From Colletotrichum lupini (Eukaryota; Ascomycota; Sordariomycetes; Glomerellales; Glomerellaceae): a stretch of DNA of 64,000 bases. Shown in pieces: positions 1-11,102 of the stretch. The position numbers and the translations under genes are program-made. The DNA is taken from positions 3,224,001 to 3,288,000 of the forward strand of contig NC_064675.1 of assembly GCF_023278565.1 (NCBI RefSeq), given 5' to 3'. Position 1 is the first letter of the stretch; the number at the start of each line of letters is the position of its first letter. The notes below the pieces were generated by a model, which searched no databases, was not told where the DNA came from, and worked only from the letters and a program-made list of their open reading frames with translations.

Positions 1-844
1 TGATAGTCGCTTGCGCGGTACCAGTCGCCAGGGATATAACGCTCGAGAGATAGCTACGGCGGCCGAGGAGGTTGAGTTGGACTCTTGTCAGCATCGTCAG
101 CAATGCGAGGGTGTATAATAGCGTGAACGCTCTTGTTATGGCTGCGATGTCAATGTTAGAATCTTCTCCTCTCTCGCCTTCTCCATCACATCAGATAGGC
201 GTCACTCACAGCTTATGGTCAGATCATCCCACAACTGCCTCTTCGACTTGCGACTCTTCTGCGCCGCCGCGCCGCCATCCTGTTGCGCACCCTCGGCGGC
301 CCCTCCCGCGGTAGCCGACGTCGGGGCCGGTACCGTCAATTGGCTCGCGTGCACACCGCTCTCGCTCTGGACGCTGCTGCTGACCATGCTCCGTCCGTCG
401 TCTTCTGTCATGGTAGTATCTGCGATGCTCGGCGGGCTGCCGCTGCCGCTCTTGAGGCTCTTGGTCTGACCCTTCATCTTCTGGATCTCGTAGGTGATCT
501 TCTCCGTGTTCATGACCTCGAGTATATTCGTCGTTGCCGAGGGGAGGAGTGCGAGCACAGTAAATGTGCAGTCTTCTTGGTTTTGCTCAAATCGGCGGCG
601 GAGGCTGCGATTGGGACACGGCGGTGTTAGTCGGGGGAGGGTGGTCATGGTAGCTTAGAGGAGGGTATCTTGGGAATGTAGCTCACTTCTCCTTGGCGAT
701 GCGATCGCTGCTCATGCGCTCACGCGCATCGTTGATCTTGCCCATGACATATTGCGACACGACATAGCCCGCGCCGACTACACCCACGCTCACAGCGAGC
801 GGTGTCCTATTTCGGCGGAACCATCGCCGAGTGGCTTCCAACAT
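1..844 (-). CDS. PEX3: Peroxisomal biogenesis factor 3 (Pex3), 3' end cut by window
   Basis: Pex3 is the peroxisomal membrane anchor that docks Pex19 with its membrane-protein cargo. I read three exons on the minus strand: 844-687, 604-210 and 141-1, with introns 686-605 (82 bp) and 209-142 (68 bp); the frame stays open across both junctions. The first exon begins MLEATRRWFRRNRTP, an Arg-rich start followed by a hydrophobic segment (about residues 16-34), as expected of the Pex3 membrane anchor. Exon 2 carries the family-typical stretch RRRFEQNQEDCTFTVLALLP and then a Ser/Ala-rich, low-complexity insert before KRQLWDDLTI. Exon 3 continues with TRAFTLLYTLALLTMLTRVQ and runs off the window, so the C-terminal part is missing. 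The gene is divergent from ATG101. Identity is recognised from sequence memory; exon borders are inferred. Confidence 0.9.
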
Positions 845-1868
845 GGCTCGGTCTGGCGCGGCGAGCGACTAAAGTCCGAGAGATTAGCCTGGCTGTTGAT
901 GGAAAGATAAAGTCCGGTCCGGAGTATGGTAGAGGGAAATGGAGGGAAAGGACCAGAAGGATTGAAGTTCAACAAAGATTGCGAGAATAGTTGAAAGAAC
1001 CCCGGATTGAAGCTTTCGAACCGAGTTAAAGAGTTAAAGAATAGAAAAAGGCGGTCGTCTTGCTAGGGGAATCATATGAAAAAAAAGAAGATTGGGAGAT
1101 TTTTTGTCTATTAAACCCCCCCAAAATTGGCTATCTGGGCGAGCTCTAGGAAGGCTGGTCGGCACGTAATGATAAGTTGGAGCAGTTAAGCAGACCAGGA
1201 GGAGAGGAGCTCGCGCCTGAAAGCCCAGTGACTGGCTACTGCTCTCTGCGAGTCGTGAACCGTGATTACCTCGGCCCAGCCACACCCACGTTCCCGCGTC
1301 ATCTTAATTCAATGCCCGTGTTTCCCAACTCTCTTGCCCCAACAGCTGTGGCTGAAGTGCCGGTACCGCAACCGCCGCCGTATCGAGCGCTTCCCCGGTA
1401 AGGTAGTGTAGGTACATCACTGCTCGCCCTTGCTGCCCACCACCAACGACTGCCCAAGTATCGTAAGTACCTTACCGTACGGGCTGCTACTGCACAAGGC
1501 TAGGTATGGCCACTCTCTACTCCCCAGGACCCAGCTCGGGGAACTTGGGAGTACCTTTCCCAACCAGGAAGAGTACCCCTGCTACCGATATCCCGTCCTC
1601 CCCCCGCCTCTGTCCCTTCCCTCCCTGGATCAACACAGCGGTAGTGACTCCCCGCTCTCTTCTGCCCGCCCGCCCCCTTATCGGTGCGGCGCATCAATGC
1701 TGGGCTCAAGTGTGCCCCTCAGTACATCTGACACCTTTCTTTGGGTCATTCCCTCACCTTACCTCAGGCAGAGGGAGAGAGTGTCTGTCACTCTCCTTCA
1801 CGCCAACCGCATCTGTCTGTCTAACAACCAACTCACCAAGCAAAATCCCATAATCGAGAAAAGGCACG
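845..1868. promoter_or_regulatory. Divergent PEX3 / ATG101 intergenic promoter region
   Basis: This 1.0 kb gap separates two genes read in opposite directions, so it must hold both promoters. Visible are an A-rich tract at about 1078-1105, a C/T-rich plus-strand stretch (about 1550-1860) leading into ATG101, and two copies of one 9-mer in opposite orientation: GGTAAGGTA at 1397-1405 and TACCTTACC at 1468-1476. I see no clear TATA box and no further gene. Confidence 0.6.
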
Positions 1869-2858
1869 ATGCAGCAGAGCAGCGCTCCAGAGTTCATTCT
1901 CGAGGCCTTTGCGGACCCGGCCTCCGTACGGGATGTCGTCAAAGGTACCTACCATCTCTGTCCCCCGTGTCCCGTCTCCCATCCCCAGTCCTCTTTCCCA
2001 TAGGTAGCCCGCAGTTCGCGCGCGCCCCGCCAGACGTCATATCCGCCCTCAAAACGAACGACAACACCTTCCGAACCTCTCAGCCTCGCGATGCGACGGG
2101 CGCCTGCCTTACCAGTCCCCCTCCAAAGTGCAAAACCCAAGCCATGCAACACGAAACCATATCAACCATAGTGATGGCCCTTGAACAGGAATAAATGCTA
2201 ATTAAACAACCTCGTCACCGTGATACAGGAATCCTCCACACAATCTTCTTCCACCGCTTCTTCCCCGCCGTCGTTCCGTACACCCGCGAAGTCCTAGATC
2301 TGACCCTCCCCTACGTCGACGACGTCGAGCTCGAGACCATGATCGAGCAGCGCGCCACCGCCCTCGTCCGCCAGCTCGACGCGGAGCGCTCCTCGTCCGG
2401 CTCCGGCGGCGGTGGCAGCGGCGGCGGGCGCGGCCAGCTCACCGTCCAGTTCTTTGAGAAGAAGCGTCGCAAGGCCTGGCTCATGCGCGGCGACGAGGAG
2501 GTCTGTTGGGAATGCTGGACCGTAAAAGTCACGGTCGCGGAGCCCAGGACGGAGACTGGTTGGTTCTACCTACCCCTTTGCCCTCCTTTGGCAACCCGGT
2601 AGAGGGGGGCGCACTAGTAGAGGGACGTACAAAGATGAGAGGCTGACCGTTGTCGGTGAAACTTTTCCAGAGCGAGCCAAAGTCCGAAAAGCCATGGAGA
2701 CGACGCTCATGACGACCGTCATGAAGGTCATCACCTTCGTCAACGCGCACAAGGATCACATCCCTCCGATAACGACGCAGGGGTCGAACCCGTTTCCCTA
2801 CCAGATCAACATTAACCAAAAGGAGTCAGGGTGGGCTACGAGGATGGGCATTTACTAA
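1869..2858 (+). CDS. ATG101: Autophagy-related protein 101 (Atg101)
   Basis: Atg101 is the HORMA-fold partner of Atg13 in the Atg1/ULK autophagy-initiation complex. Three exons: 1869-1944, 2229-2558 and 2671-2858, giving 197 residues with the frame kept at both junctions. The start MQQSSAPEFILEAFADPASV and the continuation GILHTIFFHRFFPAVVP, LDLTLPYVDD and FFEKKRRKAWLMRGDEE are characteristic of fungal Atg101. The C-terminus ends in GWATRMGIY, a hallmark of the family. A Gly/Ser-rich loop (about residues 78-92) sits between two conserved blocks and looks like a natural surface-loop expansion. The second donor (GTTGGT at 2559) is weak, but it is the only choice that restores the conserved TERAKVRKAME reading. 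Fungi with Atg101 generally lack the yeast Atg29-Atg31 pair (established knowledge). Confidence 0.93.
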
Positions 2859-4085
2859 ACTTTGCGCATTCGGGCTGACGACGACACTGTGAGATTATAA
2901 TGAGATGTTTTTGACAAGATGCCTCTTGGTTTTTCTTTTTTTCCAGGATTTGATGCGAATTTTTTTGGACAGTCTTTCCATGTTCGGCTTGGGGACGACG
3001 ACATCAACGAACCCAGGATGACGACGGCGACGTCTGCTGGCAGATATCGTAGAGGTGGTACACAACATTCTGAGGCGTTCTGGGAACAAGGCATGATTCA
3101 AACGAGACATAGACATGTAGGACATTTGGGGAAATTTAGAGCAAGACAATATGATACCCGTTCTTGAGTTCAAACATCGGACTGAGAAGTCACCCACGCA
3201 TGCCGAAAACTAGCTTCTTCGATGATTCGATGATTCAATGATTCATGACGACTTTACTAGTTCCGAGAAGATGATTATCTTCTCAAACGTACGTAACACC
3301 ACACAGTCGAGAGTCCTGCTGATTTGAACATGCTTCTAAGCCACCGGGCTCTTGATGATGTCGGATATAATTTGATTGTTGCGGATATCATGTGGAATGC
3401 CCACATAAAGGACAGTACAGCCATATGAATGGGATATAGAGCACTGTATAAGTTATTCGCGACAGTCATGTCATCATTGACATCTTGAACAACATTTGCG
3501 AGAAGGCTCTGTTTCGTGCGTGTTTCCATAGAATTGATCACTACCAGTGTGCTTAGCAATAGGTGCGAAGCCAATACGCTACACATCCAACCCGGATTTT
3601 CCTACACAGCAAGAAACACAAACAACAAAATAGCCTATTCCGGCCAAACAGCAATAAAAAAAAAGCAAAAAGCGAATATCGAGCCGAACCTAACCTGGTC
3701 CAAGGCCGACGAAAGCAAAAGCAGAAAAAACGCACAAGAATCTCATGGTGCCCTCCGTGCCTCTCAAGAATGATGATGTCCCTTCGCTTTCCCTCCCTTT
3801 ACCCATCGGAGAAAAAATAAGGAGAGCCAAGACATTATATGTGCACTGCTTCGTCATTATCATAAAGCAAACAATCATGGACAAGAGAATTGTGAAAGCC
3901 TCGAAGCCCGAATCAGACATTAGTCTTTAAAATCAGCCCAAAGTTTTTTGTGTTTCCCCCGCGCGCTCCATTATCGTGTGAAGTTTGTCGAAACAGGCCC
4001 TGAATGCCTGAATGCATCGGGACGTCATGCCAGTAAGTGTGTTCATACATCGTAACGGTCGTCATCGTCGTCTCGTCGCAAGAGA
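2859..4085. other. Convergent 3' intergenic region, ATG101 / forkhead
   Basis: These 1.2 kb lie between two convergent stop codons and should contain both 3' UTRs. A short tandem repeat (unit GATGATTC) is at 3221-3244. No reading frame here resembles a protein I know, and I see no RNA gene. Confidence 0.5.
3221..3244. repeat. Short tandem repeat, 8-bp unit x3
   Basis: GATGATTC occurs twice head to tail, followed by a third copy with one change (AATGATTC). It lies in the convergent 3' intergenic region. Confidence 0.85.
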
Positions 4086-6308
4086 CTAGAATTGCGTGGT
4101 GTAGCTTCGTCCAAACGCAGGCTTGCTGGGCTTGGAGCCGGAAGCCTTGGGCTGGGAGCCAGAGCCAATCTTCTCAAAGCCTTGCAGGATGTCGAGACCC
4201 GAGTACTCGGTGGTCTCCTCCGACAAGAAGTCTGTCGTGTCGAAGGAGAACGAAGGCCAGTCGCCCTCGGCCGCTACCTCGTAGAATGAACTAGATATCT
4301 TGGTCGGCGAGGGGAATCTCCATTGCACGGCGGCGTCGTTGTTGGCTTTGATAGGAGAGGACAGGCCGTCAAAGACCTTGCTAGGAGTCTCCCACATGGC
4401 AGAAGGTTGTGCGGGTGCCTTCAGGAAGGGCGTTGAGAGAACCGACTTGTTGCCGTTACCCGAGTCATGAGTATCGGCCAAGGCATTGGCAGAGTGAGTA
4501 CGCTCAAGACGGGGTCGCTTTCCACCAGACGTCTTGGAGGGAGACTCTTGGGGTAGGCCGTCAAAGAAGTCGTTGTCCATGTCCTGGAAGATGTCAAAGT
4601 CACCAGCGGCCATCAGGTTGTAGTTGTAGACGCTCTCGTCCAAGTTGAAAGCGGGGCTCCACGGAGCGTTGCCGTCACCGGTGCCGACCATCTTGCGGAT
4701 CGGGGACTGCAGCATCTGGCGGACATTTTCGCGGTGCTGGCGAAGATTGGTGTTGGGCGAGGCAGAAGGCGGGGCCTTGGTAGGCGGCTTCAGTTTCATG
4801 GCTGGCGTGAGCGGTGGCAGCATCTGCCCTTGTTGGCGGAGCGGCGATGAGGACGGTGGGGCGAACGCGTTATACGACCGACCCTTGCTAGGGCTATCGT
4901 AAGACGACGCGCGCAAGCGAGCAATCTCATCCTCGGCCCTGCCAGCGCGACTGCGCTTGCGAGGGCGATCGGCCTCTGAGGTAAGAATGCCAGTCTTTTG
5001 CGGGCGCAAAGCAGAGGATTCGAGAGACGAGATGTAACCACTGTCATCCATGGACGCGAATTTTCTCTTGTGAGATCTGGTGATGGACGACATAGGTCCG
5101 CGGCCAGGCGGAGGAGGCGTGCGGCTGCGGGGCTCCATGTGTCGCGGAATGGGCGGTGAAGAATGCATCGTAGGCGGCAGAGGAGAGCATTCGTGGTCCA
5201 GCTTATCCTGTCCATCTTCAGGTGCGGCCGAGTCCGAGACAGGAATGGTGGCATCGGATGAGAACTCAACGGCAACGGTAGCCTGAGAAGTAGGCAAAGG
5301 CGGGAGCGTTGTTGCATGTCTGATCGGTGCAGGAGGCGGAAGAGTCGGCTCCTGGATCGGCATGTTGGCCGGCCTTGAGGGTTCCATACGGGTTGACATG
5401 ACAGGCACGTTTTCGGCGGTCGTTGCCGTCTTTCTTGCCGGCTTGTCCTTCATGAATTGTTGCTCCATGCCCTCCTGGATCGTCCAGTAATTTCCCTTGC
5501 CCGGGTCGTCCTTTGGTCGTTCCACCTTGATAAAGGCCTTGTGAAGGCTGAGGTTGTGCCGAATGCTGTTCTGCCATCCCGACTCCTCCGCCTTGTAAAA
5601 CGAGTACGTGTCTGAGATCCACTTGTAAATTTGTGCGAGCGTCAGGCGTCGCAGTGGTGATCGAAGAATTGCCATCCCAATCAAAGTGGCGTAGCTGTGG
5701 CCCGGTTTCGTCCCATCGTCGACGATTGGAGGGAAAGAGTCGTGAGGTGGAAGGCCGGACTCATCGGCCTTTACCTTCTTCAGAGGTCGTGATTCCTTGA
5801 TCGGTGCAGCCTCCATCAATGTGCGCTTTCCGGGTCCCTTGTGCATGTAGAACTGATCAAAGTTGATGGTCGGTGGCGCAGGATACAACTGCGGGTGAAC
5901 GTTCTCCTTCCCGAATCCGGCGGCCAAATCCACAGAAGGAGGCTTCTGTGCGACGGTCTTGAACTTGGATAAGTAGGGCTTCTTGTGTAGCGAATCGGTG
6001 TTCTGGTTGTTTGCTGATGGTGGCGCCATTGGCACCATGTTTAACTTGCTACCCTGGGACTTCAACGGGGCATGATGCGATTTGATGTTGCCTGATGATG
6101 CCTTTAGAGGCGAGTGTCTGTCGGATGCGAGCATCGGAGGGTTGAGGACGACATTGTTGTTACTTGTTGCGCCAAGCGGCCTCCTCGGTGGCTTGGAGGC
6201 GGCAGGCATGGGTGCGTGGTTGATCATTGTTGTCGAGTTCTCGAAAAAGTCGTCTTGGTAGATTTGCAGAGGCTCATGAGAGCCGGTATAGCGCGTGGGT
6301 TTGGCCAT
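4086..6308 (-). CDS. Forkhead transcription factor, Hcm1/Sep1-like
   Basis: A single open frame of 740 residues. The forkhead (winged-helix) DNA-binding domain spans about residues 201-285, with [18 protein letters not shown] at its start, the recognition helix [18 protein letters not shown], and the wing GKGNYWTI. Domain sequence and its position in a long protein with disordered flanks match the Hcm1/Sep1 subgroup, which drives cell-cycle and septation genes; Fkh1/2-type proteins also carry an FHA domain, which I do not see here. The N-terminus holds a perfect RxxLxxxxN destruction box (R42-N50) and a KEN box (134-136). The region after the forkhead domain is rich in Ser-Pro and Thr-Pro sites, likely CDK targets. 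The start ATG is followed by a frame without introns. A possible 5' UTR intron (6550-6346, GTGAGC to CAG) lies just upstream. Subgroup assignment is less sure than the domain. Confidence 0.88.
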   Translation of the reverse strand: MAKPTRYTGSHEPLQIYQDDFFENSTTMINHAPMPAASKPPRRPLGATSNNNVVLNPPMLASDRHSPLKASSGNIKSHHAPLKSQGSKLNMVPMAPPSANNQNTDSLHKKPYLSKFKTVAQKPPSVDLAAGFGKENVHPQLYPAPPTINFDQFYMHKGPGKRTLMEAAPIKESRPLKKVKADESGLPPHDSFPPIVDDGTKPGHSYATLIGMAILRSPLRRLTLAQIYKWISDTYSFYKAEESGWQNSIRHNLSLHKAFIKVERPKDDPGKGNYWTIQEGMEQQFMKDKPARKTATTAENVPVMSTRMEPSRPANMPIQEPTLPPPAPIRHATTLPPLPTSQATVAVEFSSDATIPVSDSAAPEDGQDKLDHECSPLPPTMHSSPPIPRHMEPRSRTPPPPGRGPMSSITRSHKRKFASMDDSGYISSLESSALRPQKTGILTSEADRPRKRSRAGRAEDEIARLRASSYDSPSKGRSYNAFAPPSSSPLRQQGQMLPPLTPAMKLKPPTKAPPSASPNTNLRQHRENVRQMLQSPIRKMVGTGDGNAPWSPAFNLDESVYNYNLMAAGDFDIFQDMDNDFFDGLPQESPSKTSGGKRPRLERTHSANALADTHDSGNGNKSVLSTPFLKAPAQPSAMWETPSKVFDGLSSPIKANNDAAVQWRFPSPTKISSSFYEVAAEGDWPSFSFDTTDFLSEETTEYSGLDILQGFEKIGSGSQPKASGSKPSKPAFGRSYTTQF

Positions 6309-6942
6309 GTCGGCCGAGTGTAGTTGAATGATGTCGTCTCCAAACCTGCGTCAAGTGCGTTCGCGGCAAGTAGTGGGCTGTGGGAGGGAGGGCATGTCAG
6401 CGAGCCGCAAAGGCATAAGGTTAGATAAGTAGTTGACGGTGTGGTCTTGACTCTGTCAACCTGACAGGGCCCGGCTTCAAGGTTCTTGAACCCGAACGGG
6501 GTTTTGCATGATTGAAGGGAGGAGAAAGAGAGAGGAGACTCAAGGCTCACCTAGGTCGGGTCTAGACTTTGGAAATGAGTTGTGGGTCGTGAATGCAAGG
6601 GGCCCTTTTGGCGGTCAAATTGTAAGTTTAGCGACGGGATCGCTGGATCGACACGATGCGATCAGGCAAGCGACGGCGATATTCTGCGAAGAGTGGTGCC
6701 CGACAAACAACGTTGAAGAGCGGCGACGACGATGTTGTGCGAAGTCGATAAAGCGCAATGGGGTGTGAGCGTGAGTGTGTGTGTGTGAGAGCGAGAGAGT
6801 CAGAGAAGAGCAGCAGACGAGGGTGAGGGTGAGGTATGGCTTATGGCTGCAGAAAGGTGAAAAGAAAAGAGGGGATATCAGGCACGATAGCACGCGAGGG
6901 AGAGGAGGGTAGGTAAGATGTAATAGGCGAGCCAGCGGCAGC

Positions 6943-6974
6943 GGTGGTAGTGGTGGTGGTGGTAGTAGTAGTAG
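6943..6974. repeat. GGT/AGT trinucleotide microsatellite
   Basis: About ten units of GGT or AGT in a row, within the purine-rich region upstream of the forkhead gene. Confidence 0.85.
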
Positions 6975-9900
6975 CAGGCGTGCGTAGGTCAGAGCAGGCA
7001 GTGAGGAGGAGGAGGAGTAGGTAGAGCAAAGTGTGGGAGTCGGCGGCAGAAGGATGGATAGATGGATTGATTTCAGCCAAGGCGAGTGGAGAGGACCGGG
7101 ATGTCTTTGAAGAGGTGGGCGGCCAGCTCAGCAAGCCCAGAGATGTCCGGTGGGGCCTCTGGAGCACGGGAGGAATGGGCGATTGGACAAGAGGAGCGTG
7201 GGCTGTGACACGACCGACCAGGCTAGGGTACGCCGAAGTGGCAGCAAGGGTGTGTAGTGTAAAGGACCTCCGTAGTCTGGTTAGATGCAGGGAGTGTAAT
7301 GGAGCAGGTGTGTGTGGTGTGCGCGAATGTGAGTGAGCGTGAGAGCGAGTATGAATGTGCGTGTGCTTGATATCGTCCGGGGTGCGATGGCATAGGCACA
7401 GGTACAGAAGGTGGCAGCATGAGCAGCATGCATGGATGATGGGTATGGACTATGGAGTAGTGTTAAGTGTGAAGAAGGTGGAGGAGGATCATGGATGGGC
7501 GATGATGGGATGCACGGCAAGGTCGACCGTTTGCTGGAACACGCCGTCCCGGAAGAAGAAAAAAAGAGGTCGAAGTTAGAAGCCAACCGTCGCCGAGCGG
7601 GAGAGCGATCAGAAAGAAGTGCGCACACTTGGGACTGTAGTAGTGCAGTCCAGTCTGTGTAAGGTATCCGAAGATATACTACCTCAGGTGACTAGATACT
7701 AAGTCGCTAGACAGAGAGCTGCTCGCATCCGGGGTCGGTGCCCTTAGCCGTCACCGTTTGGTTTCTGTCAGGCGTGGAGGATGAGGATTTGCGTTTGTCT
7801 TTGCGCGTTTGCTTGGGCTACGCCGTCGAAAGAAAAGAGAGGGTCAGCCAGCCAGGTCGGTTGAAGTCGAACAGACTTTCACCCGGCTCCAATTCAGGTC
7901 CAAGTTCGAGATACGTAGTAAGAAGAACAAGCAGAAGAAGCTCAGGGCTCCCGGGGCCAGGCCTGTCAGACTCAGTTCCAGTGGGGAGGGAGGAGGGGGG
8001 GAAGGGCGTCCGCGCGGGTTACGTCCGGCAGACAGAGGAGGAGAAGATGTGGACGAAAGAGGATCCCAGACTTCCCTAAAGCCCAGAGGTGACGACGATT
8101 GTACGAAATATGAATGGGCGAAAGCTGGCGACAGGACGGGAAGGCTATGCTATGCACGTACTGTATGCAAGCAGGTTTTGCAGTTCATGCGAGAGTCCGT
8201 GGTGGGCCGCCGACGGGCTTTACTGTAAGTCTGTAAGGTATGTACCACAGTACTGCGTACGAGACTCCTCTTTTTTCGCGCGCTGTCTTCCAACAGAAAC
8301 GTGAAAATGAGCGCGTGTCTGCCACCAAGAAAGGTTGAATTTCCACTGCATATGCACCAGCACCACTGAACCACCCCCAAGGTCCCCTACTTCCCAGCAC
8401 GCCACAGGGATGGATGCTGTAGATAGCAGCTAGAGCCTCTAGATGCAGCTTGACGGGCAGCGAATGGTGTTGCATGCAGGGCTCTGCCGGGGAAATATCT
8501 GTGGATGCTGTGGGCAATGGTGCAAACTGTGATATCGCTCCGGTCCTCGACTCTTCGACTTCGTCCTTGGTGGTGTTGCGACTATCTCGAGACTACCAAA
8601 GTGTCAAAGGAAGCCCAGGCCAAACATGGTCGAGTCCAGCTGGTAGTGCAAGACCCGAAAAATAGACCATGGACTTTGCCTTTTCTTGCTCTGGCAATGG
8701 CCGAAATGCTAGTCTTCCTCACGGTTGTGGCTTGTTCGGCTAAGCGCTCGTCTGCCGTCAATTGGCTGATCTGATCTGGTTTGCAGCCGTGATGAAATGG
8801 GTTTCCTATCTAAGAAGACACACAGGCGAACAAAAATGGTAATGGCTGTGTGGCGCGATTGCGATTGTGTGCGAGCCTGTGAGGGCTCAAAAAGAGGTCA
8901 CTGTCTCGCTCTGCGACGGCTCTGGCGTCCTCTCTGTGGTGCCCTCATCTGGTCTCGTTGGGATGGCCTCTTTCTTGCGCTGGCTGCTGGGATTGATTGG
9001 GTCGAGGGTTCGAGGCACAGGCCATGGATGATGGAATGAAGTCGGCGCGTAGCCGACGCGTCTCACCGATTTGGGAAGAAAACAACAAACGCGTCCACCA
9101 TGAGCCAATCAAAACGGCCAAATCACATGACTGTACTCCTGATTGGCCGCCGTGCCCCCATCCGATGAAACTGGGTCATCCCAACTCATGTGCCCATTAG
9201 GAGTAGGAGCCAATACGGAAAGCAAACCACGGATAACCGCTGGAAAGGCTGGACGATATCTTTTTTCTTTTTTGTCAGACTGACACCACTTAAACAAATT
9301 TTCATATTCTTTCCACCCCATCTTCGTCTTTTTAATGGCTTAGGCTGTCTTGCAACGATTGTCCCCGCTGTGAAACTGAGACCGAGACCCAGGTACCAAG
9401 ACCACCCCCCGTCTAATGCTGGCCAGATCGTCAGGTACGGAATGTGACGGGCGTCTCACTTCACCTCCCGATGATATAAGATGAGAGACGATTGCGCGCG
9501 CTCATTCCGCCTGATCTCATCTCTCGCCTCGTGCTCTGCGTTTTCAAAAGTCTTGGACGGCTAGACGGGTCTTTTTGGGCCGAGCATGACCAACCTGTCC
9601 GTGCCTATCGAGGATCCCATCAGAACGATCCAAATTCTCGTCAATGCTTTCCTTCCATCATCCCAGCTGTTTGATTCCCAACCGCGAGGAACAGACTTCT
9701 AGAACTGGGCTAGATGGGGCGCTGCTCAGAAAGGGTACCCATGGCTTTCTAGTGTAGGTCGACAATGACTAAAAAATGCTCGAGCCTCGGCGCAGGGAGC
9801 ACTCTGGAGCGCCCATCGCCGGCCGTGAAGACACTAACAGCAGCTGCACGGATATACGTTGGGAAACCTTGGAAGGCTAATAATGCCATGGATGATGAGC

Positions 9901-10987
9901 GGTGTCGATTGGGTCTTTGCCCTCTGCGGAAAGGCGACGACAGCCGCGGTGTCGCATTGGAGCGAGCCTGACGAATAAGCATGCCATGTCTAAATGGGCG
10001 ACGTTCAACGAACGTTGGGTGGACGGGTTGCAGCCCGCGGTCTGAGTTTTGTGAGTGTCACTAGGTATTCGCCTCAACCCATGTCTATCAATCACAAGTA
10101 AACGGAAGTAGCCATTGATCTATTGTACAAAAAGGCAACGTCCAGGCCGTGGCGCCAATTGCGACAAGACTGCTACGACATGTGTCTCTCCACCGGGCCC
10201 GAAACTTGAGTGTTTAGAAGCACAGCGAGGCCAGGTACGGGGAAAGGGTCTCGGAAAGCAAGACAACATCTCATCATCGGCACTCCTTACTGTCAGGCAC
10301 AGGACTACGGGAGCCACTGGGGGCTTACGGGCTGGAGAGGCATCTGACACTAGTCATGATACCGGTGACCTGTTCGCTCCAATTCTCTCTGTAAAGTTGC
10401 CTTGGGTCTATGAGTCCATGATCGCTGCTACGTGCTTGACGGGATGGAGATATGAGACTCCCGAAGTGAAGCCAGCCGTTGGTGAGTATCCGTACTCGGT
10501 ACCTTTAGGTAAGGTCGGTCTAGGTATTGCCGCACGACCCAAATGGCCCAGGGCATCCGATAATACGAAATACCGAGAGCGGGAAAGTCCCTTCCCGAGC
10601 TCTTTCCCCCCCATCCGTGACATCATCCCTTCTCGCTACCGCCGTAGGTACTGCGTAAGGCACGAAGTACTGCCAGCATGCTGCAATGACCAATCCCTTC
10701 GCACATGTTTCCTGGCTGCTCTTTCCAGAAACCTCGTGTCTCCGCCAGTGCCCGGACGTGGCCCCAACTCTCGATCCCCAATCAAACCGTTTCCACCTCG
10801 AGCCGTCTCATTGGTTCCGCGGGCTGACAATGTTTCAACCAGAATTGGGACCAACTTGCTAGGCGCTCCCAACTTCTTGCCCGTTCTTGCCTGTTCCTGT
10901 CATCAGGTCCCACCCGGTCTCGAAGCCACTCCCCAGTCCAGAAAGTACGTACCGTTATACGTACCTGAACTGAGCACGCTGAGGTAG

Positions 10988-11102
10988 GTGCTGCAATTTG
11001 CAACTGCCAACTGCACCTGGACAAGTGGGAATGCGTGCAACTTGCAAGTCGCCAGTGCGAGCAATGTCTGCGTCTGCAGGCAGGTGCAAGTGCAAGTGCA
11101 AC
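10988..11102. repeat. TGCA-dense block
   Basis: The tetranucleotide TGCA occurs about nine times in 115 bp, mostly as TGCAA or TTGCA in both orientations, including three consecutive near-copies of GTGCAA at 11089-11101. The words are partly complementary and could fold. No gene is recognisable around it. Confidence 0.6.

Noticed and set aside
1430..2194. 254-codon plus-strand frame overlapping ATG101 exon 1
   Set aside because: It overlaps the clear ATG101 first exon in another frame and has no homology I recognise.
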